From assembly GCA_030271615.1 (NCBI GenBank), contig JARXKP010000008.1, positions 1 through 32,587 of the forward strand: 32,587 nucleotides of DNA, written 5' to 3'. The position numbers were made by a program, and so were the translations under genes. Source of the DNA: Pseudomonadota bacterium. Its GTDB lineage: Bacteria > Pseudomonadota > Gammaproteobacteria > Burkholderiales > Burkholderiaceae_C. Every line of letters begins with the position of its first letter. Positions within the stretch are counted from its first letter, which is position 1. The notes under the pieces were generated by a model. It searched no databases. It saw only the letters and a program-made list of their open reading frames with translations, and had not been told where the DNA came from. This document shows positions 27,019 through 32,587 of the stretch, in pieces.

Positions 27019-27786
27019 TCACTTCATCATCTGCTTGTAGTGTTCGGCGTCGAAGACCTCGGTGGTCTGCGCTTCGCGCGGCACCAGGCAGCCGGGCTGC
27101 GCGGCCGACAGCGTTTCGATGGCCGCCCACAGCAGCGCGATCTGGTGCGCCGATCCGGCTGCGCTGTCGATCAGGCCGCGCATCGCCTGTGCCACCGGGT
27201 CGTCGCCCTGGGTCACGCCGTACGCCGAGAACCCCATGCGGGCCGACACTTCTTCACGGGCCGCATCGGCCCGCGCTTCAATGATGCGAGCCGGGATGCC
27301 GACCGCCGTTGCGCCGGGAGGCACCGGCTTCAACAGCACCGCGTTCGATCCGACGCGCGCGCCGTCGCCAACCGTGAACCCGCCCAGCACCTTGGCACCC
27401 GCGCTGACCACCACGCCCTTGCCCAGCGTCGGGTGGCGCTTGCTGCCCTTGTAGAGCGAGGTGCCACCGAGGGTCACGCCCTGGTAGATCGTGCAGTCAT
27501 CGCCGATCTCGGCGGTCTCGCCGATCACGACACCCATGCCGTGGTCGATGAACACCCGCCGCCCGATGACCGCACCCGGATGGATCTCGATGCCGGTCAG
27601 GAAGCGGGCCACATGCGAGGTGAAACGCCCGAGCCAATGCCATTGCCTGCCCCAGCACGCATGGGCAAAGCGATGCAGCGCGAGCGCATGCAGTCCCGGG
27701 TAGCAGGTCAGCACTTCCAGCTTCGAGCGCGCCGCAGGGTCGCGTTCGCGGATGCAGGCGATATCTTCGCGAAGGCGTGTGAACAT
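27019..27786 (-). CDS. cysE: Serine O-acetyltransferase
   Basis: [90 protein letters not shown] (hexapeptide repeats). Confidence 0.95.
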   Translation of the reverse strand: MFTRLREDIACIRERDPAARSKLEVLTCYPGLHALALHRFAHACWGRQWHWLGRFTSHVARFLTGIEIHPGAVIGRRVFIDHGMGVVIGETAEIGDDCTIYQGVTLGGTSLYKGSKRHPTLGKGVVVSAGAKVLGGFTVGDGARVGSNAVLLKPVPPGATAVGIPARIIEARADAAREEVSARMGFSAYGVTQGDDPVAQAMRGLIDSAAGSAHQIALLWAAIETLSAAQPGCLVPREAQTTEVFDAEHYKQMMK

Positions 27787-27878
27787 GGGATGCGTTAGAC
27801 GAATGAGGCCGCGAGTTTAGCGACGCTGATGCAAGACCGATGCCGTGGCGTCGCCGCGGCAGGCGGGCCGGCTCGTGC

Positions 27879-28652
27879 TCAACTGGCGGTGTCGTCGCTG
27901 CCCGAGCGGCCCTGAATCGATGCTGCACGCGCAATGCCGCGCAGGATATGCACCTCCTCCTGGGTCAGTTGGGCACGATTGAGCAACTGCCTCAGGCGCG
28001 GCATCAACTTCTGCGGTGCCTGCGGATTCAGGAACCCGTTGTCGATCAGCACCCGCTGCCAGTGGTCCAGCGCGCCCTGCACCGCCACCGCATCGGCCAG
28101 CACGGGATCGGCCGTGCGCGAGACGACCTCGAAGCCGCCCAGCGCCTGCCGCCAGTCGTAGGCGATCAGCTGCACCGCCTGCGCCAGGTTCAGCGAGCCG
28201 TAGCCCGGCGCCGTCGGGATGCTCAGGCACGCGTGGCACAGGTACACGTCGTCGTTGGTCATGCCGTAGCGCTCGGACCCGAACACGAACGCGACCCGGT
28301 GCGGCTGCGTGACCAGCGTGGCGAACAGCTCGCGCGGGGCGTGCGTCGGTGGGCCGAAGTCACGCGGCGTCATGGCCGTGGCGCACGCATAGGTGACGCC
28401 GTCGAGCGCCTCGGCCAGCGTGTCGACGACGCGGGCGCCGTTGAGCACGTCGAGAGCGCCGCTGGCGAGCGATATCGCGTCGGCCTTGGCCTTGACGTTC
28501 GAATAGCGCGGCGCGACCAGCACGAGATCCGAGAAGCCCATGACCTTCATCGCGCGCGCGGTCGAGCCGATGTTGCCCGGGTGACTCGTGTTGAGCAGCA
28601 CGAAACGGGTCGTGTCGGCAGTCGTGGGCGACCGGGGGTCTAGGGTTTGCAT
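27879..28652 (-). CDS. trmJ: tRNA/rRNA 2'-O-methyltransferase (TrmJ type)
   Basis: [79 protein letters not shown] (SPOUT knot); divergent from suhB. Confidence 0.93.
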   Translation of the reverse strand: MQTLDPRSPTTADTTRFVLLNTSHPGNIGSTARAMKVMGFSDLVLVAPRYSNVKAKADAISLASGALDVLNGARVVDTLAEALDGVTYACATAMTPRDFGPPTHAPRELFATLVTQPHRVAFVFGSERYGMTNDDVYLCHACLSIPTAPGYGSLNLAQAVQLIAYDWRQALGGFEVVSRTADPVLADAVAVQGALDHWQRVLIDNGFLNPQAPQKLMPRLRQLLNRAQLTQEEVHILRGIARAASIQGRSGSDDTAS

Positions 28653-28767
28653 GGGGTGCCCGCTAAAATCTCGATTATCGGAAGTGAATGCGACAAGCCC
28701 GCTCGTCGTGGATGCCGATACGCTCTTTCACCCCGCCAGTCCCCACCACACCCCCAAGGGTTGCACC

Positions 28768-29781
28768 ATGTCGCAAGCGCTCCATCCCATGCTCAACATC
28801 GCCATCAAGGCGGCACGAACAGCCGGGGCGCTGATCAACCGCGCGTCGATGGATGTCGACCTGCTGCGCATCAGCAGCAAGGCGCCGAACGATTTCGTGA
28901 CCGAAGTTGATCAGGCTGCCGAGCGCGCGATCATCGAGGTGCTGCTCAATGCCTACCCCGGCCACGGCATCCTGGCCGAAGAGTCGGGCAGCGAGCACGG
29001 TGCGAAGGACAGCGACTACGTCTGGATCATCGATCCGCTCGACGGCACCACCAATTTCATCCACGGTTTCCCGGTCTACGCGGTGTCGATCGCACTGGCG
29101 TTCAAGGGCCAGGTCCAGCAGGCGGTTGTGTACGACCCGTCGCGCAACGACCTGTTCTATGCGTCGAAGGGCCGCGGCGCGTTCCTCAACGACAAGCGTC
29201 TGCGCGTGTCCAAGCGCATCCGCATGTCCGAATCGCTGATCGGCACCGGCTTTCCGTTCCGCAAGGGCGACAACTTCAAGCGCTACGTGCAGATGTTCGA
29301 GGCGGTGATGCAGAACTGCGCCGGGCTGCGCCGCCCCGGCGCGGCGGCACTTGATCTCTGCTACGTGGCGGCCGGCTACTACGACGGCTTCTTCGAGACC
29401 GGCCTGAGCCCGTGGGATATCGCCGCCGGGTCGCTACTGATCACAGAGGCGGGTGGACTGATCGGCAATTTCACCGGCGAATCCGACTACCTGTACCAGC
29501 GCGAAGTGGTGGCAGGCAACCCGAAGATCTACGGCCAGTTGGTGCAGACACTGGCGCCGTACACCCGCGTGATCAAGGCCGAATCAGGTTCGACTGCCTC
29601 AGCCGCCGCTGCGGCAACTCGCGCTGAAGGCGAGGTCGATGTGACGCCTGAACAGGCGCTCTCGGCATCGCTGGGGCTGGCCGACGCGGTCAGCGAACCC
29701 GCACCCGCCGCGCCGAAAAAGCCGACCGCGGTGCGCATACGCAAGGCCGACCTGAAACCCAGGGACGACGCGCCATTCTGA
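28768..29781 (+). CDS. suhB: Inositol monophosphatase family protein SuhB with C-terminal extension
   Basis: [70 protein letters not shown]; then an Ala-rich tail ending [16 protein letters not shown]. Confidence 0.94.
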   Translation: MSQALHPMLNIAIKAARTAGALINRASMDVDLLRISSKAPNDFVTEVDQAAERAIIEVLLNAYPGHGILAEESGSEHGAKDSDYVWIIDPLDGTTNFIHGFPVYAVSIALAFKGQVQQAVVYDPSRNDLFYASKGRGAFLNDKRLRVSKRIRMSESLIGTGFPFRKGDNFKRYVQMFEAVMQNCAGLRRPGAAALDLCYVAAGYYDGFFETGLSPWDIAAGSLLITEAGGLIGNFTGESDYLYQREVVAGNPKIYGQLVQTLAPYTRVIKAESGSTASAAAAATRAEGEVDVTPEQALSASLGLADAVSEPAPAAPKKPTAVRIRKADLKPRDDAPF

Positions 29782-30495
29782 TCAGAAGCGCTCCGACCAC
29801 GGGCGCACATCGACCTCCCACGTCCAGGCGCTGCGATGCTGCGACAGGAGGTGCAGGTAAGTCTGCGCGATGGCTTCCGGGTCCAGTTGCGTGTCAGCCT
29901 CGGCGGCCGATTCGGCGCCTGGCGAGGCCGATGATCGGATCAGTCCATCAACGATCACGTGCCCCACGTGGATGCCGTGCGGGCCCAGTTCCCGCGCCAG
30001 GCTCTGCGCCAGCCCACGCAGCGCGAACTTGCCCATCGCGAACGAGGCTGATTGCGCAAAGCCTTTGACGCCGGCGGTCGCTCCGGTGAACAGGATCGCG
30101 CCTTTGCCCCTGGACAGCATGGGCCGAGCAGCCTGCTGCGCCACATGGAACGCACCCATAGCGGTCACCGCCACCGAATTGCTCATCGCCGCAGGATCGA
30201 TGTCGACGAACCTTCCACGTACGCGCCGGCTCGCGTTGTAGACGACCACCTCCGGCGCAGCACCGAAATGCTGGCTGGCCTGGTCGAACAGAGCAGCGAC
30301 ATCCGCCGGATCGGTGGCATCGCAGCGCAGGGCATGGGCACCGATCTCATCGCAAGCCGCCTGCAATCTCTCGGGCTGACGGGCCGCCATCAGCACCTGC
30401 ATGCCGCCGTCGCGGCTGAAGACGCGGGCCAGGCTGGCACCGAGCCCCGGGCCAGCGCCGGCGATCAGCGCGCTGCGGTAAGGCGTCGGCGTCAT
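29782..30495 (-). CDS. SDR family NAD(P)-dependent oxidoreductase
   Basis: ALIAGAGPGLGASLARVFSRDG (dinucleotide-binding loop), VVYNASRR. ORF-track start at 30636 overlaps the GST gene; ATG 30495 chosen. Confidence 0.87.
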   Translation of the reverse strand: MTPTPYRSALIAGAGPGLGASLARVFSRDGGMQVLMAARQPERLQAACDEIGAHALRCDATDPADVAALFDQASQHFGAAPEVVVYNASRRVRGRFVDIDPAAMSNSVAVTAMGAFHVAQQAARPMLSRGKGAILFTGATAGVKGFAQSASFAMGKFALRGLAQSLARELGPHGIHVGHVIVDGLIRSSASPGAESAAEADTQLDPEAIAQTYLHLLSQHRSAWTWEVDVRPWSERF

Positions 30496-31211
30496 GGCCG
30501 CGACCCGATGGTGGATGCGTCCTGCCCGAACAGCACCTTCCTCGACTCCTCGTCGACCACCGGGACCGTGCTGACTTCCTTCGCGCGGACACAAGCTCGC
30601 ACCGTGGCGGGTCGGTTGCGCACGCGCTCGAACCACGCCGCCAGGTGCGGGAAGTCCGCCAGGTTCTGGCCCTGCTTCTCATGCGGGACGATCCACGGGT
30701 AGCTCGCCATGTCGGCGATCGAATAGTCGCCTGCGATGTACTCGCGGCCCGCTTGGTCCATGTCGCCCAAATGCTTGTTCAGCACCGCATACAGCCGCGC
30801 GGTTTCCTTTACGTAGCGGTCGATGGCGTACGGCAGCTTCTCGGGCGCGTACTGGACGAAATGATGGTTCTGGCCGGCCATCGGCCCGAGTCCGCCCATC
30901 TGCCAGAACAGCCATTGCAGCGCCGCGTTGCGGCCACGCAGGTTCTGCGGAATGAAGCTGCGCGTCTTGTCAACCAGGTACAGCAGGATCGCGCCGGACT
31001 CGAAGACCGACAGCGGCTCGCCGCCATCGGCCGGCGCGTGGTCGACGATCGCCGGAATGCGGTTGTTGGGAGCGATGCGCAGGAAGTCGCTGTTGAACTG
31101 CTCGCCACGGCCGATGTTGACCGGGACGATGCGGTACGGCAGGCCGGACTCTTCGAGGAACATCGTGATCTTGTGGCCGTTGGGCGTGTTCCAGTAGTAC
31201 AGGTCGATCAT
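30492..31211 (-). CDS. Glutathione S-transferase family protein
   Basis: MIDLYYWNTPNGHKITMFLEESGLPYRIVPVNIGRGEQFNSDFLRIAPNNRIPAIVDH...LSVFESGAILLYLVDKT. Confidence 0.93.
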   Translation of the reverse strand: MIDLYYWNTPNGHKITMFLEESGLPYRIVPVNIGRGEQFNSDFLRIAPNNRIPAIVDHAPADGGEPLSVFESGAILLYLVDKTRSFIPQNLRGRNAALQWLFWQMGGLGPMAGQNHHFVQYAPEKLPYAIDRYVKETARLYAVLNKHLGDMDQAGREYIAGDYSIADMASYPWIVPHEKQGQNLADFPHLAAWFERVRNRPATVRACVRAKEVSTVPVVDEESRKVLFGQDASTIGSRP

Positions 31212-31225
31212 GAGATGTGTCCGAT

Positions 31226-31266
31226 GCGGTCAGTCGGACCGCTCAGGAGCGGGCGGTTCCGCGGTC
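31226..31266 (-). repeat. GCGGTC/GACCGC alternating inverted repeats upstream of the GST gene
   Basis: GCGGTC 31226-31231, GACCGC 31237-31242, GCGGTC 31261-31266, plus CCGCT-CAGG-AGCGG at 31239-31252. Confidence 0.5.
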
Positions 31267-31305
31267 ATTTTGAAAGGACTTGCGTTTCCGCACCGGACCA
31301 GGGGC

Positions 31306-32277
31306 TCAGGACAGGATCGCGCGGCGGACCTTCGCGAGCGGCGCATCATCGTTGAGCGTGCCGCCGTCCACGCCCAGACTGCGCCACAGACCGACGAGGT
31401 CGACCGGCTCGGATGAATCCTTCATGCGTCGATACAGATCGGTCAGGATCGTCTGACCCACCGCGGCATCTGCCGTGCTCAGGATCCGATCGACCGACCA
31501 GGACTCGCCGTAGTTGCCTCCGGCCGCCAGCACCCCTTGCAACGCGTGCTGCAGCCCGAACCGCTGAGAGCTGCGCTTGAGCAGTTCCACGTCCGCCATC
31601 AGGCAGAACATCGCGCCTCCCCAGTAGGTTCGGCCCCAGGTCGGCGTGTGGTCCAGACCGGCATCGCCGGCCTTGGGCTGGCCCTGTGGCATGTCGGCAG
31701 CCCAGACACGCCAGACGGTCGCCGGCGACACCAGCCCGACCCGCCCGCGCGCCACGCTCTCGACGTAGGTCGCGACGCCCTCGTGCAGCCAGTTCTGCGA
31801 TCGCGGAATCTGCGGGATCACCAGGTGCACCATTTCGTGCACCAGCACCCAGTCGTCGATGAACTGCGCCTCGGTGGTCTCGCGTCCGAGCCGGACGCGG
31901 ATCAGCAGTGACGGATTGTCGTAGGTGACCCCGCCGCGAACGCCGCTGCCGTCCTCTGGCACCAGCAGCAACTCGACCTTCGGCACCGGGAAGCGTCCGA
32001 AGTAGCGCGCCACCGCATCGGCGGAGGTGCGCACCCAGGTGCGCGCGGCCGCCTGCAGCGACGCGCTGAAGCCGGGGGCGAACTGCAGTTCGAGCCGCGA
32101 GCGGATCACCGAAATGCTCTCGACCGCTGGCTCGCCGCGCAGGTCGGCGGCCCGCGCCGCCAGGGGTGCACCCCACGAGATGACCGGCCATGCAGCGGGC
32201 ACCAGGGTGGCCAGCAGCCGGCGTCGATCGGGTGCCGCCAACAGCGGCTTGGTGGGTGCCTGGCCTGTTGATCTCAT
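31306..32277 (-). CDS. Putative exported MA-clan metallopeptidase (HEMVH ... HEGVATYVE)
   Basis: DRRRLLATLVPAAWPVISWGAPLAARA (Tat-like signal), VLVHEMVHLVIPQIPRSQNWLHEGVATYVES (HExxH plus downstream glutamate). Confidence 0.8.
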   Translation of the reverse strand: MRSTGQAPTKPLLAAPDRRRLLATLVPAAWPVISWGAPLAARAADLRGEPAVESISVIRSRLELQFAPGFSASLQAAARTWVRTSADAVARYFGRFPVPKVELLLVPEDGSGVRGGVTYDNPSLLIRVRLGRETTEAQFIDDWVLVHEMVHLVIPQIPRSQNWLHEGVATYVESVARGRVGLVSPATVWRVWAADMPQGQPKAGDAGLDHTPTWGRTYWGGAMFCLMADVELLKRSSQRFGLQHALQGVLAAGGNYGESWSVDRILSTADAAVGQTILTDLYRRMKDSSEPVDLVGLWRSLGVDGGTLNDDAPLAKVRRAILS

Positions 32278-32459
32278 CGAGCCTCCTTCAAAGCGCGACG
32301 GGAGCCGCTGCGCTGGCGCCGAACCTTACCGGCATCTGCACCTTCATTTGCCAGGCAACGGCTGACCCATGGAGGCATGTTCAATGCTAGCGTGCAGGAT
32401 TGCCGCGTCCTGTCGTCCGGACAGTGGCGACAACAACAGCGCAGGAGGATCGAAACAAC

Positions 32460-32587
32460 ATGCAGCGGGCAACCGTCGGGTGGCAGGCTGGCGCGAGGCC
32501 CTGGGTCCGCGCCGTGGTGCTGGGTTTGGCTGCCCTGGGGGCCCGGCCCTGCGCCGCCCAGGGCTGGATGCTGACGCTGTTGGACGG
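32460..32587 (+). CDS. Exported protein of unknown function, truncated by window edge
   Basis: GCAGGAGGA Shine-Dalgarno then ATG 32460: MQRATVGWQAGARPWVRAVVLGLAALGARPCAAQGWMLTLLDG..., signal-peptide-like. Confidence 0.65.
   Translation, partial: MQRATVGWQAGARPWVRAVVLGLAALGARPCAAQGWMLTLLD

Noticed and set aside
1-32587. tRNA, rRNA, CRISPR array, IS element or complete prophage
   Set aside because: Looked for in intergenic regions and ORF list; none seen. Absence is by eye only; tRNAscan-SE, Infernal, CRISPR and IS searches would be decisive.

Overview
GC-rich chromosomal segment of a Burkholderiales-type betaproteobacterium (inferred from gene content and order; genus not determinable by eye). 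Most of it is conserved housekeeping sequence. The main blocks are: NRDE / DUF4936 / ygfZ (-); mltG-tmk-holB-pilZ-tatD-ankyrin (+); DUF3422 (+); a complete ccmABCDEFGHI cytochrome c maturation operon (-); an oxalyl-CoA-synthetase-like ligase plus a PanE-like reductase (+); rpsU-yqeY-DUF442 (+); a TRAP transporter dctQM (+) with convergent dctP (-); pmbA (-); darP-mogA (+); cysE and trmJ (-); suhB (+); and SDR, GST and MA-type metallopeptidase genes (-). I saw no rRNA, tRNA, CRISPR array, transposase or intact prophage. I did not find a clearly new multi-gene system. The best leads are: (1) a leader between ccmB and ccmC with two strong, mutually exclusive hairpins next to the ccmC start; (2) an irregular 1.3 kb patch (6.85-8.16 kb) with a small orphan ORF, a truncated HTH-like gene with an operator-like palindrome, and a 99-aa orphan flagellar-rod-like protein; (3) an orphan oxalyl-CoA-synthetase-like gene paired with a PanE-like reductase; (4) a convergent TRAP transporter arrangement. 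All family calls come from motif and sequence recognition by eye, with no database search.
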